Below are positions 17,329 to 25,433 of a DNA stretch of 64,000 nt, one piece after another; positions within the stretch are counted from its first letter, which is position 1; every line of letters starts with the position of its first letter. Made by a program: the position numbers and the translations under genes. The notes beneath the pieces were generated by a model. The model saw nothing but the letters and a program-made list of their open reading frames with translations, did no database searches and was not told the DNA's origin. The DNA comes from Arcicella gelida. GTDB taxonomy: Bacteria > Bacteroidota > Bacteroidia > Cytophagales > Spirosomataceae. The stretch spans positions 62,001 through 126,000 of the forward strand of contig NZ_JAYGIL010000004.1 in assembly GCF_034931025.1 (NCBI RefSeq). Direction: 5' to 3'.

Positions 17329-18782
17329 AAATATTTTCTTACTGCATCAGAAAATCCTTCTAATTGTGTTAAGTCTTCTCCCCACAAACTTCTGTTGGAT
17401 AATACTTTATCTAAATCAAAATTTTCCCATGCTTCATAAAAGTACGGAGCAAAATTACAATTGATTGGGTAATACTCACCATTGCATTCTCCAAAATAAT
17501 TACCATTCACTTCTTTTTCTGCCTTCATGAATTGTAAATATGCCGCAAAACCCATTGCAAACAATTCTGGTGCTTTGCCAAATTCACGATAGTATTGCAA
17601 AAGAATAGGGATATTACGCATCTTCATTTTAGCGGTGTACTGCACCGTAATATCTAATAATTTATGTTGCAAGAATGGATTACGGAAACGGTCTAAAACC
17701 ATTCTGCCGAAACGGTCTTTAATTTTAGGGTCTATTTTATAAGGAATGGCTAAAGAAACTTCACCCAACATCATATTGGTGATAATTTTACTTAAATAGC
17801 TATTACTCATTACATCTTTCACTAAACGGAAACCTAATAAATAAGCCATTCCGCAAGTTAAAGTATGTGTTCCGTTAAGCATTCTTAACTTTAATTCACG
17901 ATACACTTCGATGTCTCTTTCGATGATAACTCCTGAATCTACACTTGCGAAAGATAAAATTTTACGGATTTTTTCATCTCCTTGAATTGCCCATAAACGA
18001 TAGACCTCAGAAAGTATCATCAAATCATCTTGATACGAGAATTTCTTTTCTAGTTCTTCACAAATTTCTTTGTCTGGTTTTCCCGGCACAATTCTATCTA
18101 CTAATGAATTACAGAATGAATTGTGGTTTTCAAGCCATTCGATAAATTCTGGTTCAAGTCCATTACGGTGTGCTTGTTCTAATACAATTTCTTGTAATTT
18201 ATCTCCATTTCCAACAATTAATTCTGTTGGAATAATCACCATTCCGCTTTCTGGAGAACCTTTGAACTCTTTCCAACGCTCGTATAAAAAAGCTAATAAT
18301 TTTACAGGAAATGATTGTGGTGGAGTATTTGCGATTTTATCATTTTCTACTAGAGCAATACCAACTTCCGTTGTGTTAGAAATGATTACTTGCATTTCAG
18401 GGTTTTTCGCACAAGCTAAAATTTCATTCCATTGTGAACGAGCTGAAATAGTACGAGAGATTGAAGCATTAATAATGTATTCTTCAACGGGTTGTCCATT
18501 TTCTAAACCTTTTACACAATGTGTAAAAAGTCCATCTTGTTCATTGAAATCGTCAGTGCCACCTTTGTCTGTAGATTTAACCACCACTATACGACCATTG
18601 AACACTCCCTTTTTGTTAGCCTTATCAATAAAATAATCGCAAAGTCCTCTCAATAATACTCCAGTACCAAATTGAAGTACTTTTTCGGGAAGTTCAAAAA
18701 TTTTATCATTAGGTAATTCAACAAGTTTACTCAAGTTTTCAGCATTCGACGCTAAATATTCTCTGGTCAGTTTTTGGTTCAT
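17325..18782 (-). CDS. uxaB: Tagaturonate reductase (altronate oxidoreductase)
   Basis: Reduces D-tagaturonate to D-altronate with NADH in galacturonate catabolism. The 485-residue protein belongs to the mannitol/altronate dehydrogenase family. It has LQFGTGVLLRGLCDYFIDKA near the N-terminus, SNTTEVGIA in the nucleotide domain, and the catalytic region LRMLNGTHTLTCGMAYL. It opens a three-gene operon with kdgK and the aldolase. The isomerase (uxaC) and altronate dehydratase (uxaA) are not in the window. Confidence 0.92.
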   Translation of the reverse strand: MNQKLTREYLASNAENLSKLVELPNDKIFELPEKVLQFGTGVLLRGLCDYFIDKANKKGVFNGRIVVVKSTDKGGTDDFNEQDGLFTHCVKGLENGQPVEEYIINASISRTISARSQWNEILACAKNPEMQVIISNTTEVGIALVENDKIANTPPQSFPVKLLAFLYERWKEFKGSPESGMVIIPTELIVGNGDKLQEIVLEQAHRNGLEPEFIEWLENHNSFCNSLVDRIVPGKPDKEICEELEKKFSYQDDLMILSEVYRLWAIQGDEKIRKILSFASVDSGVIIERDIEVYRELKLRMLNGTHTLTCGMAYLLGFRLVKDVMSNSYLSKIITNMMLGEVSLAIPYKIDPKIKDRFGRMVLDRFRNPFLQHKLLDITVQYTAKMKMRNIPILLQYYREFGKAPELFAMGFAAYLQFMKAEKEVNGNYFGECNGEYYPINCNFAPYFYEAWENFDLDKVLSNRSLWGEDLTQLEGFSDAVRKYL

Positions 18783-18855
18783 TGTATCACAATATTTAAT
18801 TATTTATATATTTTAAAGCCTCAAAGTACTTACTATCTACTCATTATTGTTTTAA

Positions 18856-18914
18856 CAATAAAGCGTAAATCAAGCAAATAGACCATAATCTATTACTCAT
18901 TTTACGCTTTATTG
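18856..18914. repeat. 14-bp inverted repeat upstream of the uxaB operon
   Basis: caataaagcgtaaa (18856-18869) and tttacgctttattg (18901-18914) are exact complements across a 31-nt spacer. It lies between the DUF3467 gene and uxaB, both on the minus strand. It could end the DUF3467 transcript, although there is no T-run, or act as an operator or leader fold for the hexuronate operon. Confidence 0.65.
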
Positions 18915-18951
18915 ATGAAAATGCTAAAAATTGTGTTGCTTATAGTTTAAT

Positions 18952-19275
18952 CTAAGCTTCTCCTATCGGGCCACGATAATTTGTTGGAAAATGGAAGCCG
19001 TCTTGGTTTTTATCATCTGTTATTGGGCCATAAGCCTCTTCGTATTTTTGAATATTCTCCTTTAAAGCATTCAAAAGACGGTACACGTGGTCAGGTGTTA
19101 GAATGACTCTTGACTTTACTCTTGCTTTGGGTATTCCGGGCATCATTTTAATAAAATCAATCACAAATTCACTTTGAGAGTGTGCAATCATCGCCAGATT
19201 TACGTATTCTCCTTCTGCCATTGCCTCGGTTAATTCTACATTTATCTGGTTTTCTTCAGTGGGTTGACTAGCCAT
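18952..19275 (-). CDS. DUF3467 domain protein
   Basis: A 107-residue protein of the DUF3467 family, common in Bacteroidetes. The sequence shows the usual EGEYVNLAMIAHSQSEFVID, MPGIPKARVKSRVILTPDH and the C-terminal YEEAYGPI. The function is unknown; no catalytic motif or membrane segment is visible. The frame could extend to a TTG at 19287, but the ATG at 19275 gives the family's usual start. Confidence 0.85.
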   Translation of the reverse strand: MASQPTEENQINVELTEAMAEGEYVNLAMIAHSQSEFVIDFIKMMPGIPKARVKSRVILTPDHVYRLLNALKENIQKYEEAYGPITDDKNQDGFHFPTNYRGPIGEA

Positions 19276-19435
19276 TTTATAGTTCAATTAGATTTCTTGA
19301 AATTGTTTTTTACAGACTATGAATTTATACAAAAGAATATCTTATTGCAAATTAATTCAGGTTTTATCCTTTAAAACAAAATGCTTAGTACTTTGTTTCA
19401 AAGATTTACCTCAACATATTTGTATAAAAATCTTT

Positions 19436-20131
19436 ATGTATAAACATCTTTTTTTCGACCTTGACCATACCCTTTGGGATCATAATACCAATTCTAAACA
19501 AGCATTAGACGAAGTATATCAACACTTCGAATTACATACTTATGGCATTCCTTCTCCACATCAATTTTACTTAAAATTCAATGAAATCAACCATCAATTA
19601 TGGGATTTGTATGAACAAGGAAAAATAGCTCAGCCCGAATTACGCCATAACCGTTTTAGAATGATTTTTTCTGAATTAGGTTGTTATGATTATTCACTTT
19701 GCGATAAAATTTCGGATACTTATATCAACATTTCGGTTCGTAAACCCAATTTATTACCGAATGCTAAATCTGTTTTGGATTACCTTTTTCCAAAGTATCC
19801 ATTACACATTATCACGAACGGTTTTATGGAAGTGCAGGATATTAAAATGACTTCAGGTGGGATTAAACATTATTTCCGAGAAATCGTTACTTTCCAAAAT
19901 TCAGGATTCAAAAAACCAGAAGTGGGTATTTTTGAATATGCTTTAAATTTGGTCGGAGCAAAACCTCATGAATGTATCATGATTGGCGATAGTTTTCAAA
20001 GTGATATTGTGGGAGCAGCCAAAGCTGGAATTGATACAGTTTTTTTTAATCCAGATGGCAGAAAACAAGATATTACTTTACAACCCAAACATGAAGTGAA
20101 GGATTTGATTGAGTTGAAGGAGATTTTTTAA
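19436..20131 (+). CDS. HAD superfamily hydrolase, YjjG-type (probable nucleotidase)
   Basis: A 231-residue haloacid-dehalogenase-fold phosphatase. Motif I is FFDLDHTLWD (nucleophile Asp8, acid/base Asp10), motif II is HIITNGFM, motif III includes the Lys in FKKPEVGIF, and motif IV is IMIGDSFQSDIVGA. The length and cap resemble the YjjG/PynA group that dephosphorylates (non-canonical) nucleoside monophosphates. The frame is open upstream to 19319, but the extra 39 residues are not family-like, so the ATG at 19436 is chosen. Confidence 0.88.
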   Translation: MYKHLFFDLDHTLWDHNTNSKQALDEVYQHFELHTYGIPSPHQFYLKFNEINHQLWDLYEQGKIAQPELRHNRFRMIFSELGCYDYSLCDKISDTYINISVRKPNLLPNAKSVLDYLFPKYPLHIITNGFMEVQDIKMTSGGIKHYFREIVTFQNSGFKKPEVGIFEYALNLVGAKPHECIMIGDSFQSDIVGAAKAGIDTVFFNPDGRKQDITLQPKHEVKDLIELKEIF

Positions 20132-20137
20132 TTTTGA

Positions 20138-20300
20138 GACTCAAAGACTTGAGGACTGGAAGACTTGAGCATTTTTGACTTGAAGATTTTTAGAGGCAAG
20201 AGGCAAGACAAAAGACTAGAGACTAGAGACTAGAGAACTGGAAGACTTAAGCATTTTTGACTTGAAGATTTTTTGAGGCAAGACAAAAGAGTAGAAAATT
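20138..20300. repeat. Heptad-periodic intergenic array B with a duplicated ~60-bp block
   Basis: Starting at 20193 the sequence reads gaggcaa, gaggcaa, gacaaaa, gactaga, gactaga, gactaga, gaactgg: seven units in exact 7-nt phase. GAC-rich words spaced 8 nt apart precede them. In addition, 20153-20215 is repeated with small changes and one 7-nt deletion at 20235-20290. It fills the space between the convergent YjjG-type and PD-(D/E)XK genes. Confidence 0.88.
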
Positions 20301-20337
20301 TAAGCCTACTGCCTAAAGCATACAGCCTAAAACCATT

Positions 20338-20955
20338 TCAAAACAACGACAACTGATTTGTATCTCCTTTTTTATCAAAAATCTTTTTGTCTTTGATTAA
20401 TTTTCTGTGCTGTTCAAGAAATGCTACGAAAGCGTCTATTTGGTGATAGAGTGGTGTAAAATCGTAAGTTTTGATGTCGTAGCGTTCTTGATATACGTCT
20501 TCAAAATCAGTGATGATATAATCTAAGGTTTTTACGCCCCATTTTTGTAATCCTAATAAGTACAAATTTTGATGATTCAACGCAAAACGATTGGGTTCAT
20601 AAAGTCTAGTCGATTTTAAATCAACGGCACGGTCGCCACCGACTAAATCTACAAAACCGTAAATTAAACAATTTTTATACTTGGCTTCTGTATAAAACTG
20701 TGTTTTGTATTTGGCTGGTAAAAATTCACGAGCTTTTTCGATAATTTTTTCACCAAATAATTCTTCATTTTCGCCCGTCACTACTGCCTTTTCAAAATCA
20801 ATACCTTTTTGTTGGGCTTCGGTAGTTGGCTTTTTTACTCTGTTAATCCTATCAATCATTTCCCACAAATCCACCAAAATATTACCCTGAGCATCCAATA
20901 CTTGTTGCTCATACAAAACAAATGAATTGATTAATGTGGGATAAATTCTATACAT
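20338..20955 (-). CDS. Predicted PD-(D/E)XK superfamily nuclease
   Basis: A 205-residue protein of unknown role. Visible features fit a PD-(D/E)XK nuclease fold: GIDFEKAV (Glu55), YGFVDLVGG (Asp103) and VDLKST (Asp112-Leu-Lys114), i.e. the E...D...DxK pattern. The family includes DNA repair and phage-related exonucleases, but nothing nearby names a specific pathway. A 59-nt gap separates it from the ferredoxin-like gene on the same strand. Confidence 0.65.
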   Translation of the reverse strand: MYRIYPTLINSFVLYEQQVLDAQGNILVDLWEMIDRINRVKKPTTEAQQKGIDFEKAVVTGENEELFGEKIIEKAREFLPAKYKTQFYTEAKYKNCLIYGFVDLVGGDRAVDLKSTRLYEPNRFALNHQNLYLLGLQKWGVKTLDYIITDFEDVYQERYDIKTYDFTPLYHQIDAFVAFLEQHRKLIKDKKIFDKKGDTNQLSLF

Positions 20956-21014
20956 TTTGTTTTTGATTGTTAATTTGAAACGGAAAAATCCGTTTCAAAT
21001 TAATAGAAATAATG

Positions 21015-21317
21015 TTAAGCTATTACCAAACGTTCAACCGCTTGATCGCCAATTAAATGACTTTCTACAATTTCTTCTACATCCGATAATTGTACGTTGC
21101 CATAAAATACTCCTTCAGGATAAACCACTAAACCTGGTCCGAAAGCACAAACATCTAAACAGCCTGTTTTTTGTGCTCTGATTTCTGACAATAATCCTTT
21201 TTCTTTTAAAGATGCTTTGAAAGCATCAACCAATGCACTTCCTCTTTCTGAGCCACAACATTTTTTGGGTGCATCTTTCTGATTCGTACAAATAAAAACG
21301 TGTTTCTTGTATTTCAT
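21015..21317 (-). CDS. Thioredoxin-like [2Fe-2S] ferredoxin
   Basis: A 100-residue soluble ferredoxin of the thioredoxin-fold type. Likely cluster ligands are Cys10 (FICTNQ), Cys20 or Cys21, and Cys53 and Cys57 in TGCLDVCAFG, the pattern of COG3411-like proteins. The partner enzyme is unknown. It precedes the PD-(D/E)XK gene on the same strand. Confidence 0.85.
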   Translation of the reverse strand: MKYKKHVFICTNQKDAPKKCCGSERGSALVDAFKASLKEKGLLSEIRAQKTGCLDVCAFGPGLVVYPEGVFYGNVQLSDVEEIVESHLIGDQAVERLVIA

Positions 21318-21486
21318 TTTGTTTTTTAATTTTCGCTGATAACTGCTGAAATGAATTTCAACAATTTGTTTTTGATAAAATCGTTCAATCCATGCAATTT
21401 AACGGTTTTCTCGTAATTTTGGAATAAACCCAAGAAGGCAGAAGATAAATAAATCTTTATCGACACATTTTGCAATCAATATTTGT

Positions 21487-22368
21487 ATGACTTTTCAGAC
21501 GCAAGAACAATATCAGTTTATCGAAAGTATTCTTTTTGAAAACTTAGGACATCATCCAGAAGTACTTGATTTTCAGTTTTTTTATGGCGGAAATTTCAAC
21601 CTTGCCGTAAAAGTAAAAGTTGCCGAAGGCGATTATTTTATTAAATGGAATCAAGGCGACCATGATGGAATGTTTGAATCGGAAGCAAAAAGCTTACAAA
21701 CTTTGCGTGATAAAAACGTACTTTCAATTCCAGAAGTAATCAATTATGGAAAGATTTTGGATAAAGAATATTTAATGATTGAATTCTTGACGGCAAGTTA
21801 TAAACAAGAAAATTATTGGCAAGATTTTGGACAAAAACTGGCTAAACTTCATACACATACTCACCACAGTCACGGCTTAGATTTTAATAATTATATTGGT
21901 GCTTTACGCCAAAACAATGAATGGATGGAAGATGGCGTTCAGTTTTTTATTGAAAAAAGATTGAAAGTACAGGCTGGTTTAGCCCTTTACGACCGCAAGA
22001 TTTCTCAAGAATTATACGATAAATTTCAAACACTTTTTGAAAAAATACCCACCCTAATACCAAATGAAAAGCCAGCATTATTACATGGTGATTTATGGTC
22101 GGGAAACGTAATGACTGATAGTAAAGGTTTAGTAGCCTTGGTTGACCCCGCTTGTTATTACGGTTTGCGTGAAGCAGAATTAGCATTTACTACTATGTTT
22201 GGTGGTTTTGAACCTGTTTTTTATGAAGCCTATCACGAAGTATATCCAATCGAAAATGGTTTTGGCGATCGAATTCCACTATATAATTTATATCCATTAA
22301 TGGTTCATGTTAATCTTTTTGGTGGCGGATATTTAGATGCCGTTGAGAAGATTTTGAAGAAGTATTAA
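21487..22368 (+). CDS. Fructosamine / ketosamine-3-kinase family protein
   Basis: A 293-residue kinase of the aminoglycoside-phosphotransferase fold. Family members phosphorylate Amadori adducts on glycated proteins so that they decompose. Seen are FFYGGNFNLAVKV and FIKWN (nucleotide-binding lobe, Lys), the catalytic loop LLHGDLWSGNVM and the metal-binding LVDPACYYG. The direct YGLREAELAF tail is typical. It is a single gene, divergent from the ferredoxin-like gene. Confidence 0.9.
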   Translation: MTFQTQEQYQFIESILFENLGHHPEVLDFQFFYGGNFNLAVKVKVAEGDYFIKWNQGDHDGMFESEAKSLQTLRDKNVLSIPEVINYGKILDKEYLMIEFLTASYKQENYWQDFGQKLAKLHTHTHHSHGLDFNNYIGALRQNNEWMEDGVQFFIEKRLKVQAGLALYDRKISQELYDKFQTLFEKIPTLIPNEKPALLHGDLWSGNVMTDSKGLVALVDPACYYGLREAELAFTTMFGGFEPVFYEAYHEVYPIENGFGDRIPLYNLYPLMVHVNLFGGGYLDAVEKILKKY

Positions 22369-22449
22369 TGATAATCCACTGATTTACTTGCCATTAAATA
22401 TTTTTCTAAAATTTTACAACCTTATTACTTACACATTAAATTAAAATTA

Positions 22450-22457
22450 TAACTTTG
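22450..22457 (+). promoter_or_regulatory. -7 box upstream of metY
   Basis: TAACTTTG matches TAnnTTTG and lies about 50 nt upstream of the metY ATG. The -33 element is weak. Confidence 0.45.
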
Positions 22458-22505
22458 TCTATCGAATTTGTAGAATTTATTAAATCTAATTAACATAACA
22501 ATCTC

Positions 22506-23792
22506 ATGAAATTTGAAACACTCCAATTGCACGCTGGGCAAGAAATCGACCCTACAACAAATTCTCGTGCAGTACCTATTTATCAAACTACGGCTTATCA
22601 GTTCAACAATGCAGAACACGGAGCCAACCTCTTTGCCTTAAAAGAATTTGGGAATATTTATACCCGAATTATGAACCCAACAAGTGATGTTTTTGAAAAA
22701 CGTTTAGCTGCCTTAGAAGGTGGCGTGGCGGCTTTGGCTGTGGCTTCTGGCCATGCGGCACAGTTTATCGCTATCAATAATATTACTACGGTTGGCGACA
22801 ATTTTATTACTACTTCGTTTTTATACGGTGGTTCGTATAATCAATTCAAAAATTCATTCAAAAATATTGGTGTTGAAGCTCGTTTTGCTGATGGTGACGA
22901 TGTTTCGTCTTTTGAAGCCTTGATTGACGATAAAACCAAGGCGATTTATTTAGAAACTATCGGAAATCCAAGTTTCAGTATTCCTGATTTTGAAGCTTTT
23001 GCTGAATTGGCTAAAAAATACGATTTACCAATTATCGTTGATAATACTTTTGGTGCGGGCGGTGCTATTGCACAGCCAATCAAACATGGAGCACACATTA
23101 TTGTTGAATCTGCTACCAAATGGATTGGCGGACATGGAACTACGATGGGTGGAGTAATTGTAGATGCGGGTACTTTCAACTGGGGAAATGGAAAATATCC
23201 ACAGTTTACTGAGCCGTCTCCTAGTTATCACGGATTGGTACTCAACGATGTTTTTGGAATCGGTGGTCCTTTCGGAAATATTCAGTTTATCATTCGTGCC
23301 AGAGTAGAAGGTTTGCGTGATTGGGGTCCAGCACAAAGTCCATTCAATTCTTTCTTGTTGTTACAAGGTTTAGAAACGTTGACTTTAAGAGTAGAAAGAA
23401 TTGGTGAAAATGCACTTGCTCTTACTAATTGGTTATCTGAACATCCAGAAGTAGAAGCTGTAAATTATCCCGGTTTAGCAAGTAGTCCGTATCACGAATT
23501 AGCGAAAAAATACCTTACTCGTGGTTTTGGTGGCGTGTTTTCATTCAAACTAAAAGGTGATAAAGCAAAAGCTGAAAAATTTGTAAATAGCCTAAAACTC
23601 ATCAGCCATTTGGCCAATGTGGGCGATGCTAAAACATTGATTATTCATCCAGCGTCAACAACGCATTCACAACTTTCAGAAGCGGAACAAATTTCAGCAG
23701 GGGTTGAACCTACGATGTTGAGAATCTCTGTAGGAATCGAACATATCGACGATTTAAAAGAAGATATTGAACAAGCTTTGGCGGCTTTGTAG
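22506..23792 (+). CDS. metY: O-acetylhomoserine sulfhydrylase (aminocarboxypropyltransferase)
   Basis: A PLP enzyme that makes homocysteine (or methionine) from O-acetylhomoserine and sulfide (or methanethiol). The 428 residues begin FETLQLHAGQEIDPTTNSRA, the usual N-terminus of this family. The PLP lysine is Lys205 in VESATKWIGGHG, and IHPASTTHSQL is near the end. The length fits MetY rather than the shorter MetB/MetC. No sulfur genes are adjacent. A strong two-way terminator follows. Confidence 0.95.
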   Translation: MKFETLQLHAGQEIDPTTNSRAVPIYQTTAYQFNNAEHGANLFALKEFGNIYTRIMNPTSDVFEKRLAALEGGVAALAVASGHAAQFIAINNITTVGDNFITTSFLYGGSYNQFKNSFKNIGVEARFADGDDVSSFEALIDDKTKAIYLETIGNPSFSIPDFEAFAELAKKYDLPIIVDNTFGAGGAIAQPIKHGAHIIVESATKWIGGHGTTMGGVIVDAGTFNWGNGKYPQFTEPSPSYHGLVLNDVFGIGGPFGNIQFIIRARVEGLRDWGPAQSPFNSFLLLQGLETLTLRVERIGENALALTNWLSEHPEVEAVNYPGLASSPYHELAKKYLTRGFGGVFSFKLKGDKAKAEKFVNSLKLISHLANVGDAKTLIIHPASTTHSQLSEAEQISAGVEPTMLRISVGIEHIDDLKEDIEQALAAL

Positions 23793-23793
23793 C

Positions 23794-23842
23794 AGCTACA
23801 GGCTTTGAGCTATCAGTCCTCAGCTTTCAGGTTTTAGCTTAT
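23794..23842. repeat. Heptad-periodic intergenic array C
   Basis: Units in exact 7-nt phase from 23794: agctaca, ggctttg, agctatc, agtcctc, agctttc, aggtttt, agcttat. It begins right after the metY stop and runs into the terminator stem. Confidence 0.8.
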
Positions 23843-23843
23843 T

Positions 23844-23884
23844 AAAAAAGCTGTTGTACAAAATTTGTGCAACAGCTTTTTTAA
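23844..23884. terminator. Bidirectional terminator between metY and the quinone reductase gene
   Basis: aaaaaagctgttgtac pairs with gtgcaacagctttttt (one G-T pair) around a 7-nt loop, giving A/T-runs on both sides. The flanking genes are convergent. Confidence 0.9.
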
Positions 23885-23892
23885 TTTTCAAA

Positions 23893-24768
23893 TTACTTCC
23901 CATAAACTCCTTGTAAGAAAGTTTCAGCATCTACTGGGGTTCTTCCTAATAAATCTGCTAAATCTGAACTTACTTCATCAAATTCTCCATCCTTGATTGC
24001 TCCGCTGAAACCAGCAAATAAACCAATGTATTCAGCAGGAACGCCTACTTCTGTAAGTGTTTTTGTAAATTCCTCCACACTTGGCGAAACATGTACAATT
24101 TGCTTTCCTGTTATTTTCGAAATGATATTGGCAATATCTTGATAAGAATAAGTTTTTGAACCAGTAATTTCATACGTTTTGTTTTCGTGTCCTTCGCTTG
24201 TCAACACATTTGCTCCAGCTTCTGCCATGTCTGTACGCAAAGCAAAAGCTGTTTTTCCATCACCTGCTGGCTGATAAATTACTCCTGTTTCAAGTACTTG
24301 TTCGCCCACAAACATTGGTAATAAATCTGTATATAAACCGTGTTTCAAAATGGTATAAGTAAGTCCTGATGCTTTCAACCATTCTTCAGTTTTTAAGTGA
24401 CCTTCTGCAACAAAGGCAATTGGCGAAGTTTCAGTTTCGTTTTTACGTTGGAAACTTGTATAAACTACATGTTTTACACCAGCCGCAACAGCTGCTTTTA
24501 CTACATTTTCTTGTTGAGAAATTCTGTTATGAATATCACTTCCTGAAACAAAATACAATTTATCAATTCCTTGAAATGCAGCGACTAATGAATCAAAATC
24601 ACTATAATCACCCACAAGTACATTTACTCCTTTTTCTTTCAACGCTTCTACCTTAGCCGCATCTCTTACCAATACTGCAATGTTTGAAGCGGCTGTTTTT
24701 TCTAATAAAAAATTTACAACGGCACTACCTAATCCGCCTGTTGCTCCTGTTACTAATATCTTACTCAT
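23893..24768 (-). CDS. NmrA/SDR family NAD(P)H:quinone oxidoreductase (QorB/YtfG-like)
   Basis: A 291-residue atypical SDR that reduces quinones with NAD(P)H. The N-terminal ILVTGATGGLGSAVVNFLLE is the GxxGxxG cofactor loop, followed by AVLVRDAAKVEALKEKGV and VVYTSFQRK. The overall layout matches E. coli YtfG (QorB). It is divergent from an HxlR-type regulator across 160 nt, the same pairing as ytfG/ytfH in enterobacteria. Confidence 0.88.
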   Translation of the reverse strand: MSKILVTGATGGLGSAVVNFLLEKTAASNIAVLVRDAAKVEALKEKGVNVLVGDYSDFDSLVAAFQGIDKLYFVSGSDIHNRISQQENVVKAAVAAGVKHVVYTSFQRKNETETSPIAFVAEGHLKTEEWLKASGLTYTILKHGLYTDLLPMFVGEQVLETGVIYQPAGDGKTAFALRTDMAEAGANVLTSEGHENKTYEITGSKTYSYQDIANIISKITGKQIVHVSPSVEEFTKTLTEVGVPAEYIGLFAGFSGAIKDGEFDEVSSDLADLLGRTPVDAETFLQGVYGK

Positions 24769-24779
24769 TTCTTTAAATG

Positions 24780-24928
24780 TTTATTTTATGAATATTTTTG
24801 CAAACTAAAAGTTATTAAGTTACTTTTGGTAAGTCAAAGATAAAAGGTAAGTTATAGCCTCACAAGAAGGTACGAAAAAGTTAGACACTTACTTAGAAGT
24901 TATTAATACTGAAAATCAAACAATTAAG
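24780..24928. promoter_or_regulatory. Shared divergent promoter/operator region of the quinone reductase and HxlR genes
   Basis: The spacer holds repeated AAGTTA/GGTAAGT words (near 24818, 24829, 24846 and 24896) and a near-palindrome agttattaatact at about 24898-24910. These are candidate HxlR binding sites. The word AAAAGGTAAGT recurs, as AAAAGGGTAAGT, in the stem of the terminator after the regulator. Confidence 0.45.
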
Positions 24929-25294
24929 ATGAAAAAAAATATAAAGAAATTTTCAAGATCGCCTCAATGCCCTATCAGAAATGTATTAGATAGGTTTGGT
25001 GACAAGTGGTCGATACTTGTGATTTTGGTTTTAGGAGAAAATGGCACGATGCGTTTTAATGAAATCAATAAAACAATTGGAGATGTTTCGCAGAAAATGT
25101 TGACGGTTACACTAAGAACTTTAGAAGCCGATGGTTTGGTGGCAAGACAAGTATTTCCAGAAATACCGCCAAGAGTAGAGTATCAATTAACGCATTTGGG
25201 CATGAGTCTGATGCCACACATTCATAGTCTGACAACTTGGGCAGACCAGAATATTAATGAAATTAAAACTTCGAGAGAAAAATTTATGGTATAG
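24929..25294 (+). CDS. HxlR family winged-helix transcriptional regulator
   Basis: A 121-residue HxlR/MarR-like DNA-binding protein. The core runs CPIRNVLDRFGDKWSILVI through RFNEINKTIGDVSQKMLTVTLRTLEADGLV to PPRVEYQLTHLG. Cys14 sits just before the first helix, where redox-sensing members (YodB, HypR, QorR) carry their reactive cysteine. Control of the divergent quinone reductase by electrophiles or quinones is therefore a reasonable inference, not shown. Confidence 0.92.
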   Translation: MKKNIKKFSRSPQCPIRNVLDRFGDKWSILVILVLGENGTMRFNEINKTIGDVSQKMLTVTLRTLEADGLVARQVFPEIPPRVEYQLTHLGMSLMPHIHSLTTWADQNINEIKTSREKFMV

Positions 25295-25333
25295 CTGTAA
25301 GACTTAGCCCTGAGAAATGAGCCATGAGCTTTT
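25293..25333. repeat. Heptad-periodic intergenic array D, left arm
   Basis: AGC/AGA words begin at 25293, 25300, 25306, 25313, 25320 and 25327 (spacings 7, 6, 7, 7, 7). It lies immediately before the terminator at 25341. Confidence 0.7.
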
Positions 25334-25340
25334 TTGTACT

Positions 25341-25390
25341 AAAAGAAAAGGGTAAGTGTCCAATTTGGTACTTACCCTTTTCTTTTTTAT
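25341..25390. terminator. Bidirectional terminator between HxlR and GMC genes
   Basis: A perfect 17-bp stem, aaaagaaaagggtaagt with acttacccttttctttt, around a 12-nt loop, with A/T tracts on both flanks. The flanking genes converge. Confidence 0.92.
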
Positions 25391-25401
25391 TCTTTCTAAA
25401 A

Positions 25402-25433
25402 TCTCAAAACTTATAGCTCATCACTCAAAGCTA
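25402..25433. repeat. Heptad-periodic intergenic array D, right arm
   Basis: ACT/GCT words begin at 25409, 25416, 25423 and 25430, exactly 7 nt apart, as the complement of the left-arm words. Together the arms bracket the terminator. Confidence 0.65.

Noticed and set aside
19319..19435. N-terminal extension of the HAD phosphatase
   Set aside because: The extra 39 residues precede MYKHLFFDLDHT, where the family starts, and show no family-like sequence.
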